From Rhodospirillaceae bacterium (GTDB lineage: Bacteria > Pseudomonadota > Alphaproteobacteria > UBA8366 > GCA-2717185), in the NCBI GenBank assembly GCA_018660965.1, contig JABJJH010000100.1, positions 1-7,667 of the forward strand: a stretch of 7,667 bases of DNA. Reading direction: 5' to 3'. A program made the translations under genes and the position numbers. Each line of letters starts with the position of its first letter. Within the stretch, counting starts at the first letter, position 1. The notes beneath the pieces are model-generated. The model saw nothing but the letters and a program-made list of their open reading frames with translations. It did no database searches and had not been told where the DNA came from. Shown piece by piece: positions 1 through 4,843 of the stretch.

Positions 1-379
1 CCGGGATGACGCCGCGCAGCCCCAGCCAGACGCCACGCACATTCACGGCCATGACCTTGTCGAACACATCCATGTCGTAATCGGCCAGCGCCGCGTAGTC
101 GCCGACGATCCCGGCGTTCAACAGTGTGACGTCAACGCCGCCAAAGCGCGCGACCGTGGCGTCGACATAGGCCTGGGACTGGTCCGGGTCGGACACGTCG
201 GCGACCGTGTAGGCGGATTTGTCGTCGCCGATCTCGGAAACGACGCCGCGCAAGGCGTCCTCGTTCACATCGACCAGCATGACCCTGGCGCCTTCGGCGG
301 TGAAGCGCCGCGCCGCCGCCGCGCCGATGCCGCCCGAGCCGCCCGTGATAATCGCGACCTTGTCATCCAACTTGCCCAT
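1..379 (-). CDS. Short-chain dehydrogenase/reductase (SDR), N-terminal part, runs off the left edge
   Basis: The reading frame opens at ATG 379-377 and stays open to the window edge, giving 126 residues of an enzyme family usually about 250 long. Visible motifs are the Rossmann glycine motif TGGSGGIG (residues 12-19), an acidic Asp37 at the end of the second strand (VLVDVNE region), which in this family favours NAD(H) over NADP(H), ADV at 60-62, the NAG motif at 88-90, and the conserved Asn in VNV near 113. The catalytic Ser-Tyr-Lys lies beyond the edge and cannot be checked. A GGGGGA purine stretch about 8 bases upstream of the ATG serves as ribosome-binding site. The frame is open further upstream to a TGA at 502-500, but that stretch has no ATG or GTG and consists of the 18-bp repeats, so 379 is the best start. 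Substrate is unknown. It is co-oriented with the LLM oxidoreductase upstream. Confidence 0.93.
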   Translation of the reverse strand, partial: MGKLDDKVAIITGGSGGIGAAAARRFTAEGARVMLVDVNEDALRGVVSEIGDDKSAYTVADVSDPDQSQAYVDATVARFGGVDVTLLNAGIVGDYAALADYDMDVFDKVMAVNVRGVWLGLRGVIP

Positions 380-395
380 ACCTGTTCCCCCAATA

Positions 396-467
396 GTATT
401 TCCGATGCCCAAAGCATCCCCGATGCCGGGGGCATTCCCAATGCTGGGAGCATCCCCGATGCGGGTG
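396..467. repeat. Four tandem 18-bp units, each a small hairpin
   Basis: Units lie at 396-413, 414-431, 432-449 and 450-467. The core of units 2 and 4 is GCATC-CCC-GATGC and that of unit 3 is GCATT-CCC-AATGC. Both are perfect 5-bp inverted repeats, and the C-to-T change on one arm is matched by G-to-A on the other. Unit 1 (GTATT-TCC-GATGC) can pair only with wobble. An alternative register also pairs: CCCCG-ATGC-CGGGG and TCCCA-ATGC-TGGGA. The array ends about 16 bases before the SDR start and would sit in its leader if transcription comes from the LLM side. It is in frame with the SDR, but no usable start codon precedes it, so I treat it as non-coding. Confidence 0.8.
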
Positions 468-568
468 ACGGACGCAAGAACACCGATCCCCCGGCGGGCT
501 CAGTGGGTGATCGGGGAGGAGATTTTGCCGAATTTCCCGTAAGCGCCGCTGGGTTTAGAGTCTGGCCA

Positions 569-1465
569 TCAGAGTTTGGGTCGCACGGAGTCCGTGAAGT
601 GGGACATGACGCCGTCATGCCGGGCTATGTCGGGGGAGGTGGCGTTGATGATGATTTCGTCGACGCCGGCGGCTTGATAGGCCTTTATGGTCTCGACGAT
701 GTCGTCGGTGGTTCCGGTCAGCGTTATTCGGTCCTGAACGGGCAGGTCGGGCGCCGAATCCGTCACCCGGTAATGCAGGTTGATCGAAAACCGAAGGGGG
801 GACGGATCGCGGCCCGAATCCTTGGTAAGCTGGATGATCTGGCGGCGTCCTTTCGCGAACTGCGTCGGCGATTGCCGAATGGTGTGCCAGCCATCGCCAA
901 GATCGGCCACGCGCCGGTACGCGGCCTTGCTGGCGCCGCCGATGAGGATGGGGGGATAAGGGGATTGCCGGGGTTTGGGTGAAAATTTCAGGCCCTCGTA
1001 TTGATAAAACTCGCCGGAAAATTTTGGCGTGTCCTGTGTCCACAAGGCCTGCATGGCGCCCAGGACTTCGTTTGCGCGGCGGCCCCGGCTCGCGAAGTCA
1101 ACGCCGAGGTTTTCGAACTCGTCCTGTGTGGTCGCGACGCCAACGCCAAGGTCGACGCGGCCGCCGGACAGTTGATCGAGCGTGGCCACCGTTTTAGCCA
1201 GCCGCGCCGGGTCGTGCCACGGCAACACCAGGACGGATGTGCCCAGCCGCACGGTTTTGGTCGCGCAGGCGATGGCGGTCAGCACCGTCAGGGCTTCGTG
1301 ATAGGGCTTGTCGCCCAGGCGTTCCGCCACGTAGCTGGAATGAAACAGGTGTTCGGCGACCCAAACGCTGTCGAAGCCGAATTGCTCGGCCTTGACGGCG
1401 AGCGCGACAAGGTCGTTAGGGTCCTCGACCCCCTGGTTGTTTGGAATGCTGTAGCCAATCTTCAT
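569..1465 (-). CDS. LLM-class (luciferase-like) oxidoreductase, TIGR03619-type
   Basis: This is a 298-residue TIM-barrel protein of the luciferase-like monooxygenase superfamily, in the subgroup usually annotated as F420-dependent. Recognisable parts are the N-terminal strand MKIGYSIPNNQG, the FDSVWVAEHL segment (31-40), the LGTSVLVLPWHDPARLAK segment (74-91), DQLSGGRVDLGVGV (97-110), and the PPILIGGAS and DLGDGWH segments typical of the cofactor-binding half. The cofactor could be FMN or F420; the sequence does not decide. I chose ATG 1465 rather than an ATG 33 bases further out because GGGGGGA lies 8-14 bases before it and the protein then begins exactly at the family's first strand. It is followed by the repeat-bearing gap and the SDR gene on the same strand, so co-transcription is possible. 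Substrate unknown. Confidence 0.92.
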   Translation of the reverse strand: MKIGYSIPNNQGVEDPNDLVALAVKAEQFGFDSVWVAEHLFHSSYVAERLGDKPYHEALTVLTAIACATKTVRLGTSVLVLPWHDPARLAKTVATLDQLSGGRVDLGVGVATTQDEFENLGVDFASRGRRANEVLGAMQALWTQDTPKFSGEFYQYEGLKFSPKPRQSPYPPILIGGASKAAYRRVADLGDGWHTIRQSPTQFAKGRRQIIQLTKDSGRDPSPLRFSINLHYRVTDSAPDLPVQDRITLTGTTDDIVETIKAYQAAGVDEIIINATSPDIARHDGVMSHFTDSVRPKL

Positions 1466-1729
1466 CGTCCGCGTCCCCCCAATCGTTTGACGCATCACGC
1501 CGCGCCCCTCCGCGACAGGCTAGCCGCTCGGACGCTTGTTGGCAATTTCAGGCGCGGCAGGTTTTGCGCCGTCCGTCGTATCGACACCGTTGAAATCTGG
1601 ACTAATTATGAAATGAAACCTATGGCGAAGAGCCGATCGGCGCCAGGTCAACCTCGGACGAGGTCACGCCCTTCGGATCGACACGGCTTTGAAATTTGTG
1701 ATTTCAGGAAACGGTCGGGTGTTCACAAC
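1466..1729. other. Gap between gcrA terminator and LLM gene
   Basis: No gene is supported here. It must carry the LLM promoter (minus strand), but I could not find a -35/-10 pair I trust; the AT-richest stretch, near 1600-1620, is the likeliest place. A 5-bp hairpin GGCGC/GCGCC with a 10-base loop sits at 1551-1570 without a T-run. Long open frames on the plus strand across this gap are the antisense of the flanking genes. Confidence 0.6.
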
Positions 1730-1763
1730 GAAAATCGGGCGGCGTCGAATATGAGGCCGCCCG
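1730..1763 (-). terminator. Intrinsic terminator of gcrA
   Basis: Perfect 8-bp inverted repeat CGGGCGGC (1736-1743) and GCCGCCCG (1756-1763) with a 12-base loop. Read on the minus strand, the hairpin is followed by ATTTTCGTT. It lies 28 bases after the gcrA stop codon. The plus-strand side has no T-run, so it works in the gcrA direction only. Confidence 0.8.
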
Positions 1764-1790
1764 TCTTCGCCATTGTCTCCGATGGGCGGG

Positions 1791-2123
1791 TTACGCCGCG
1801 GAGGAATCGCTGGTTTGGCGATACGCCATCGTACAGTGGCTTTCGCAGTAGGGACGTCCGGTCTCGGCGGATTGCCCGCAAAAATGGAACTCGGCTTCGT
1901 CGGGATTTCCAATTGGCCATTGGCACAATCGGTCAGTCACAGGGTTTAAAACGCTTAGACGCGGCTTCGGCGTCTCTGTCCGCGTCGATAATCCCATGCG
2001 GTGCGCCTTGCCAATAACGGCGTTACGCGTCACGCCTCCAAGGGTCTCGGCGATTTGCCGCGCCGAAAGTCCCTCGCCCCATAATGTCTTGAGTGTTTCG
2101 ACTCGTTCTTCCGTCCACTCCAT
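1791..2123 (-). CDS. gcrA: GcrA-family cell-cycle regulator, compact form
   Basis: This 110-residue protein has both hallmarks of GcrA, the alphaproteobacterial regulator that works with sigma-70 at promoters carrying CcrM-methylated GANTC sites. Residues 1-45 form the DNA-binding helical domain: MEWTEERVETLKTLW, then LSARQIAETLGG and the recognition segment VTRNAVIGKAHRMGL (31-45). The C-terminal domain (65-102) contains CQWPIG, FHFCG and YCESH; Cys67, Cys82, Cys93 and His96 could bind a metal. The linker between them is only about 20 residues, whereas Caulobacter GcrA is around 170 residues in all. ATG 2123 is chosen because AAAGGAG lies 8 bases upstream and MEW matches the family start; an in-frame ATG 27 bases further out is less likely. 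It is transcribed alone, from its own promoter to its own terminator. Confidence 0.93.
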   Translation of the reverse strand: MEWTEERVETLKTLWGEGLSARQIAETLGGVTRNAVIGKAHRMGLSTRTETPKPRLSVLNPVTDRLCQWPIGNPDEAEFHFCGQSAETGRPYCESHCTMAYRQTSDSSAA

Positions 2124-2210
2124 GCCCGGCTCCTTTTGGTGTTGCTTCATGTGTCCGTGCCAGGGAAATTTTCGCTGTCCCTAGATTTGGTATGAAATAC
2201 ATCGATCATT

Positions 2211-2239
2211 ACTATATGCTGTAATTTAACGATCCTCAA
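2211..2239 (-). promoter_or_regulatory. Predicted sigma-70-type promoter of gcrA
   Basis: On the minus strand, TTGAGG (2239-2234) and TATAGT (2216-2211) are separated by exactly 17 bases. They match the consensus at 4 and 5 of 6 positions. Transcription would begin near 2204, giving a leader of about 80 bases. A TTAAC string (2226-2230) in the spacer resembles a CtrA half-site, but no second half lies at the right distance. Confidence 0.65.
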
Positions 2240-2250
2240 GCCAAACAATC

Positions 2251-2281
2251 GATTCTTCTGTGGAATCTTGTCTGTGGAATC
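2251..2281. promoter_or_regulatory. Cluster of three GANTC (CcrM) sites upstream of the gcrA promoter
   Basis: GATTC at 2251-2255 and GAATC at 2263-2267 and 2277-2281 lie 12 to 42 bases upstream of the -35 element, roughly at -49, -61 and -75 from the predicted start. The window holds about 25 such sites, close to chance, but nowhere else are three packed in 31 bases. Methylation and binding are inferred. Confidence 0.6.
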
Positions 2282-2284
2282 TTG
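2257..2284. repeat. Perfect 14-bp tandem duplication in the gcrA upstream region
   Basis: The string TCTGTGGAATCTTG occurs twice back to back (2257-2270 and 2271-2284). Each copy holds one GAATC site and, on the minus strand, GATTCCACA, whose TCCACA part matches the core of DnaA boxes (6 of 9 positions of the full box). Confidence 0.9.
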
Positions 2285-2597
2285 AAACAGCGTAACGGTG
2301 TGGACGCGAGATCGGAAATACAGACGCGCGTCTCGGTATAATACGCACGCGCCAAATTGTTGTATCCCGATCATACATCGTAGGCCGCACCTCTTTTATA
2401 GAGGCTTGGCGGGGGGGCGCCTACAGGTTTTTCCTGATTTTACGGTGAATCTTTGATTATTCTCGCCGCGCCCTGAACGGGTGAACTGACTGTGTTCCCC
2501 GTTAGGGTTATTTGTCCCAATCGCGGCTGAAAATTCCCCCAGCCTTGGATGTGAGGTGGATCGGATAAAGGTAAAATATTCAACTTTAGAGTGTAAT
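2285..2597. other. AT-rich gap between gcrA upstream region and the zinc-ribbon gene
   Basis: No protein gene is supported: open frames here lack family resemblance, plausible ribosome-binding sites and coding character. It contains a 12-bp palindrome (2322-2333) next to a TATAAT, a hairpin CCTCT-TTTAT-AGAGG (2390-2404) inside a weaker stem GTAGGC/GCCTAC (2380-2385/2419-2424), a run of seven G (2411-2417), and a small hairpin CAGG-TTTTT-CCTG (2424-2436) followed by ATTTT. A small plus-strand RNA is conceivable but unproven. Confidence 0.5.
2322..2342 (+). promoter_or_regulatory. Palindrome AGACGCGCGTCT next to a TATAAT box
   Basis: The 12-bp perfect palindrome (2322-2333) ends 3 bases before a consensus TATAAT (2337-2342). 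No good -35 lies 16-18 bases upstream, so promoter function on the plus strand is uncertain. The same bases read as TATTAT on the minus strand, with only a weak GATACA at the -35 distance. Confidence 0.3.
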
Positions 2598-2858
2598 TTA
2601 TTCCGGCGATGGCCAAGCTGGTCGCGCTGCAACGTCTTTAGAGCCACACTCGGCGCAACGCATGTGAACGCCAATTTCCGGCGCTGGTAATGCTGGTCCA
2701 AGTCGCCCTAACAATGAAGCAATTGGGATGATCGCGTTGTGGGAGCAGCGATTACACCAACAAAATACACCCACGTTTTTCGTGGATAAATCGCCAAGAG
2801 TCGTTGCTTTTCGGCTTTGCTCATCGGCTTCCAGACATGCGCGTTTGATACGTCCCAT
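2598..2858 (-). CDS. Small zinc-ribbon protein of unknown function
   Basis: An 86-residue protein with two CxxC pairs, Cys35/Cys38 (WCNRCSH) and Cys68/Cys71 (RCAECGS), about 30 residues apart, as in a rubredoxin-like zinc ribbon. Between them lies IPIASLLGRLGPALPAPEIG, and DVAARPAWP follows the second pair. I recognise this layout from small hypothetical proteins common in Alphaproteobacteria, so I consider the gene real. I know of no assigned function; a structural or nucleic-acid-binding role is only a guess. The N-terminal 20 residues are charged and less conserved in appearance. ATG 2858 has AAGGAT 6 bases upstream. A nearby overlapping ATG in another frame (2866) gives a frame without family resemblance. 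Its promoter carries a LexA-type box, which suggests damage-inducible expression. Confidence 0.8.
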   Translation of the reverse strand: MGRIKRACLEADEQSRKATTLGDLSTKNVGVFCWCNRCSHNAIIPIASLLGRLGPALPAPEIGVHMRCAECGSKDVAARPAWPSPE

Positions 2859-2899
2859 ACGGGCATCCTTGTGCTGGAAAACACCAGCTTAGAGGATTG

Positions 2900-2928
2900 T
2901 GTTCCTGATATAGAACATAACAGGAACA
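2900..2928. promoter_or_regulatory. LexA-type (SOS) box with flanking dyad
   Basis: GAAC (2913-2916) and GAAC (2924-2927) are separated by exactly 7 bases, which is the established alphaproteobacterial LexA site (GTTC-N7-GTTC on the minus strand). The second GAAC is also part of an 8-bp perfect inverted repeat, TGTTCCTG (2900-2907) and CAGGAACA (2921-2928). The site covers the predicted -10 of the zinc-ribbon gene, where a repressor would block transcription. Confidence 0.6.
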
Positions 2929-2943
2929 TTTGAGGCGCGTCAA
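2914..2943 (-). promoter_or_regulatory. Predicted promoter of the zinc-ribbon gene
   Basis: On the minus strand CTTGACG gives a -35 TTGACG (2943-2938). The -10 is TATGTT (2919-2914) with an 18-base spacer, or TTATGT with 17. The CTTGAC form suits alphaproteobacterial housekeeping promoters. The start would be near 2908, about 50 bases before the ATG. Confidence 0.5.
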
Positions 2944-2977
2944 GGGTCCCGACGGACAGGACAGTGTCGGATAGACG

Positions 2978-3322
2978 TTAGCGGCTGGAGACGAGGTGGG
3001 GGGCGCGGTTGAAGACGTCCAAGGCGTCGGACAGGGTTCCGGCGCGTTTCAGTTTTCGCTGATTGTCGAAGACGGCGTATTCCGCCCGCTTTCCATTGGT
3101 CGATTTCGCAACAGCGAATAACGGGGCGTCGAAACTGTGCCGAAAGACGGAAAACACGGCGACGGACCCATGAAAATCAATGGCGTAATCGCGCCACTCG
3201 CCTCTCGCGACATGGCGGCTGTATACATCCAATAGCTGGCGAAGTTCGGGACGGGTGAAAACAATGTTTTGTTTTTTCTTCCGTTTCTTACGGTATTCCG
3301 CCAATTCCACCATGGCAGTCAT
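2978..3322 (-). CDS. DUF2794 family protein
   Basis: A 114-residue protein that I recognise as DUF2794, a family largely confined to Alphaproteobacteria and of unknown function. After a basic stretch (RKKRKKKQ, 11-18) come FTRPELRQLLDVYSRHV (22-38), the GEWRDYAIDF segment (41-50), AVFSVFRHS and the C-terminal pattern ending in ALDVFNRAPHLV. There is no signal peptide or membrane segment, so it is probably cytoplasmic. The start is ATG 3322, with AGAGGGA 8 bases upstream; the frame is open 58 codons further, but that part overlaps the end of the lipoprotein gene and is not family-like. It lies 31 bases after the lipoprotein stop on the same strand, which suggests one transcript. No clear terminator follows its stop codon. 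Confidence 0.9.
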   Translation of the reverse strand: MTAMVELAEYRKKRKKKQNIVFTRPELRQLLDVYSRHVARGEWRDYAIDFHGSVAVFSVFRHSFDAPLFAVAKSTNGKRAEYAVFDNQRKLKRAGTLSDALDVFNRAPHLVSSR

Positions 3323-3353
3323 GTTTAACGTCCCTCTTGGGTTTTTCGGGGTG

Positions 3354-3788
3354 TCATCTGATCGTCTGCGCCCCTGTCTTGTAAGGGTCGGGCGAAACGT
3401 AGCAACTTGGTTCGCCAAGCGTCCGGTAGCAATACAGCGGTGGTTCAATGACGGTTCTGGTGAAGGATTTCCGACATAATGGGCCGCCGTCTTCAATGGA
3501 TTTCAAAAGGTTGCATTCCTGACCGGACGCGTATTCCGCGACATAGTCAATCGGCACCCGGTCGGTATGAATGAAATTCGCGAGGGTGGCGCCTATCAGG
3601 TATGCGGATTCGGGACCGCCACATGCGGTAAGGTTGAACGCGAAGGCGATGAAGGCGAAAATGGCGGCGGCGCGAGCGGGACGACAACGTTTGCCGCCTT
3701 TAATGCCCGGATCGTAAAATTCGGAAGGTCGAATTTCGCTTGAGTCAGCGCACCGCTTTATGACGTGAGTACGGTTCAAATCCTGCAT
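3354..3788 (-). CDS. Small predicted lipoprotein of unknown function; start uncertain
   Basis: The mature part resembles small lipoproteins seen in Rhodospirillales-type genomes, with the C-terminal pattern YCYRTLGEPSCYVSPDPY. The sequence shows a basic region (KGGKRCRPAR), a hydrophobic stretch AAAIFAFIAFAFN, and the lipobox LTAC followed by GG, so export and lipidation are likely. Further cysteines (ECN, LCRK, YCY, SCY) may form disulfides. The start is a problem: from ATG 3788 the lipobox cysteine is residue 56, too deep for a normal signal peptide. No ATG, GTG or TTG lies in frame between the TTG at 3779 and the hydrophobic segment. An ATT at 3704-3702 would give an ideal 28-residue signal region. 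A GTG at 3890 extends the frame further. The gene precedes DUF2794, probably in one operon. Confidence 0.72.
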   Translation of the reverse strand: MQDLNRTHVIKRCADSSEIRPSEFYDPGIKGGKRCRPARAAAIFAFIAFAFNLTACGGPESAYLIGATLANFIHTDRVPIDYVAEYASGQECNLLKSIEDGGPLCRKSFTRTVIEPPLYCYRTLGEPSCYVSPDPYKTGAQTIR

Positions 3789-3797
3789 TCGACCCCA
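3727..3797 (+). other. tRNA-like inverted repeat of uncertain meaning
   Basis: GGTCGAAT (3727-3734) pairs perfectly with ATTCGACC (3787-3794), which is followed by CCA. Inside are a 4-bp stem CGCT/AGCG (3737-3740/3747-3750), where a D-arm would be, and a T-loop-like GGTTCAAATCC (3773-3783). The anticodon and T stems do not pair, and the D-loop lacks GG, so this is not a working canonical tRNA. Confidence 0.25.
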
Positions 3798-3890
3798 CGC
3801 ATTGAGACAAACGTCAAAATCATCACATTCGTAAGAATATCGTCTGCGTCCTCCGGCCCTGTGTCCGCCAACTGAGCGTCCTCCATTCAC

Positions 3891-4188
3891 CGTGATTGCC
3901 TAGAATGATTGTGTCTTATCCTAATCGGGCGCGCAAGAGGCCTCGAAAAGCGCAATTCGTAAAACCACGACAAGCGAAAACCTTGAAAATAGCTGTAAAC
4001 CGTCGTTTATGACGCTGGTCGTGTTTGCCAGCGACATCCGACAAGGTTATGTTAGCGCGCCTCTTGACGGGGTGGGCGAAGGCGGCTAATCCGCGTTCGT
4101 CGTCATCAGGCGATTGATGAAATTTACAAGTATGGTCCGAAACGCCGCATCCGTTGGGGGCGCCGGGCCGGACTAGCAGGAGACGCCC
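3891..4188. other. Divergent gap between lipoprotein and TPR genes
   Basis: No gene is seen. The gap must hold promoters for both directions; only the rightward one is visible. It also has a 6-bp hairpin CGCTGG/CCAGCG (4013-4018/4028-4033) without a T-run, an 8-bp palindrome GAGGCCTC near 3938-3945, and an inverted repeat TCATCA/TGATGA (4103-4108/4115-4120) downstream of the predicted rightward promoter, which could be an operator. Confidence 0.5.
4064..4092 (+). promoter_or_regulatory. Possible promoter of the TPR-bamB unit
   Basis: CTTGACGG supplies a good -35 (TTGACG, 4064-4069). At 17 bases spacing the -10 is TAATCC (4087-4092), a poor match. The start would be near 4099, leaving a leader of about 90 bases. 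Confidence 0.35.
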
Positions 4189-4833
4189 GTGGCGGACATC
4201 TTCGACGAAGTCGATGAAGAACTAAAACAGGATAACGCCAAGCAGATATGGGACCGTTATGGCCGGTATATCGCTGGCGCGGCTTTGCTGATTGTCCTGG
4301 CGACGGCGGCGAATGTCGGTTGGAAAGAGTATGTCCAAACCCGGCAGGAAGCGTATAGCGAACAGTTCATGGCCGCGTTGTCCATGTCCGGTGATAAAAA
4401 GCATGCCGAAGCGGCGACGGCGTTGGCGCAGTTGTCGCGTGACGCCAGCGGTGGCTACGCCACGTTGGCCCGGTTCCGTGAGGCGGTCGAACGCGCATCG
4501 GCGGGCGAGACGAGCGCAGCGGCCGATATCTACGACGCGATCGCCGATGATGGCGCGGTCGATACGCTATATCAGGGCCTTGCGGTGCTAAACGCCGTGT
4601 TGTTGCGCATTGATGGTGGGGATCCGGCCCAATTGGCGTCAAAATTACAACCGCTTGCATCGCCGGAAAGCCCATGGCGCCACACCGCGGGCGAGCTGAT
4701 TGCGGTGTTGGCCCTGAGGTCGGGCGACGTAGCCAAGGCGCGCGAAGGTTACCAGAAACTCGCGGACGACCTGAAGGCGCCACAGGGCGCGCGCGCGCGC
4801 GCGACGGAAATGCTGCGCACGTTTGGTAAATAG
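4189..4833 (+). CDS. Membrane-anchored TPR_21 (YfgM-like) protein
   Basis: A 214-residue protein matching the TPR_21/YfgM-like family. It begins MADIFDEVDEELKQDNAKQIWDRYG, a cytoplasmic N-terminus typical of the alphaproteobacterial members, followed by one membrane segment (about 28-46, IAGAALLIVLATAANVGW) and a periplasmic helical TPR-like domain (50-214) rich in alanine. In E. coli, YfgM is an inner-membrane ancillary protein of the Sec translocon linked to periplasmic chaperones; the same role is inferred here. It starts at GTG 4189, with AGGAGA 5 bases upstream. The last codons carry a 17-base alternating GC tract (4787-4803) encoding an Ala-Arg run. The stop codon TAG forms part of the bamB ribosome-binding site, so the two genes are very likely co-transcribed and translationally linked. 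Confidence 0.9.
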   Translation: MADIFDEVDEELKQDNAKQIWDRYGRYIAGAALLIVLATAANVGWKEYVQTRQEAYSEQFMAALSMSGDKKHAEAATALAQLSRDASGGYATLARFREAVERASAGETSAAADIYDAIADDGAVDTLYQGLAVLNAVLLRIDGGDPAQLASKLQPLASPESPWRHTAGELIAVLALRSGDVAKAREGYQKLADDLKAPQGARARATEMLRTFGK

Positions 4834-4843
4834 GATTCCGCTG

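Noticed and set aside
396..467. CRISPR array
   Set aside because: Units are 18 bp, directly contiguous, with no spacers and no cas genes nearby.
503..2017. Long plus-strand open frames across 503-982 and 1001-2017
   Set aside because: They are antisense to the LLM oxidoreductase and gcrA, show no family features and are explained by the high GC of those genes.
2226..2230. CtrA binding site at the gcrA promoter
   Set aside because: Only one TTAAC half-site; no TTAA at the required 7-base spacing on either side.
2147..2374. 75-codon minus-strand frame upstream of gcrA
   Set aside because: It covers the predicted gcrA promoter and GANTC cluster and has no recognisable motif.
2396..2929. Two further minus-strand frames (2396-2701 and 2708-2929)
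   Set aside because: They overlap the zinc-ribbon gene in other frames; only the 2598-2858 frame has the paired CxxC pattern.
2160..2930. AT-rich stretch as a horizontally acquired island
   Set aside because: It is mostly promoters and gaps around typical alphaproteobacterial genes; there are no integrase, transposase or flanking repeats.
2949..2970. Hairpin CCGAC/GTCGG after the DUF2794 stop as a terminator
   Set aside because: Only 5 bp with a 12-base loop, and no T-run follows on the minus strand.
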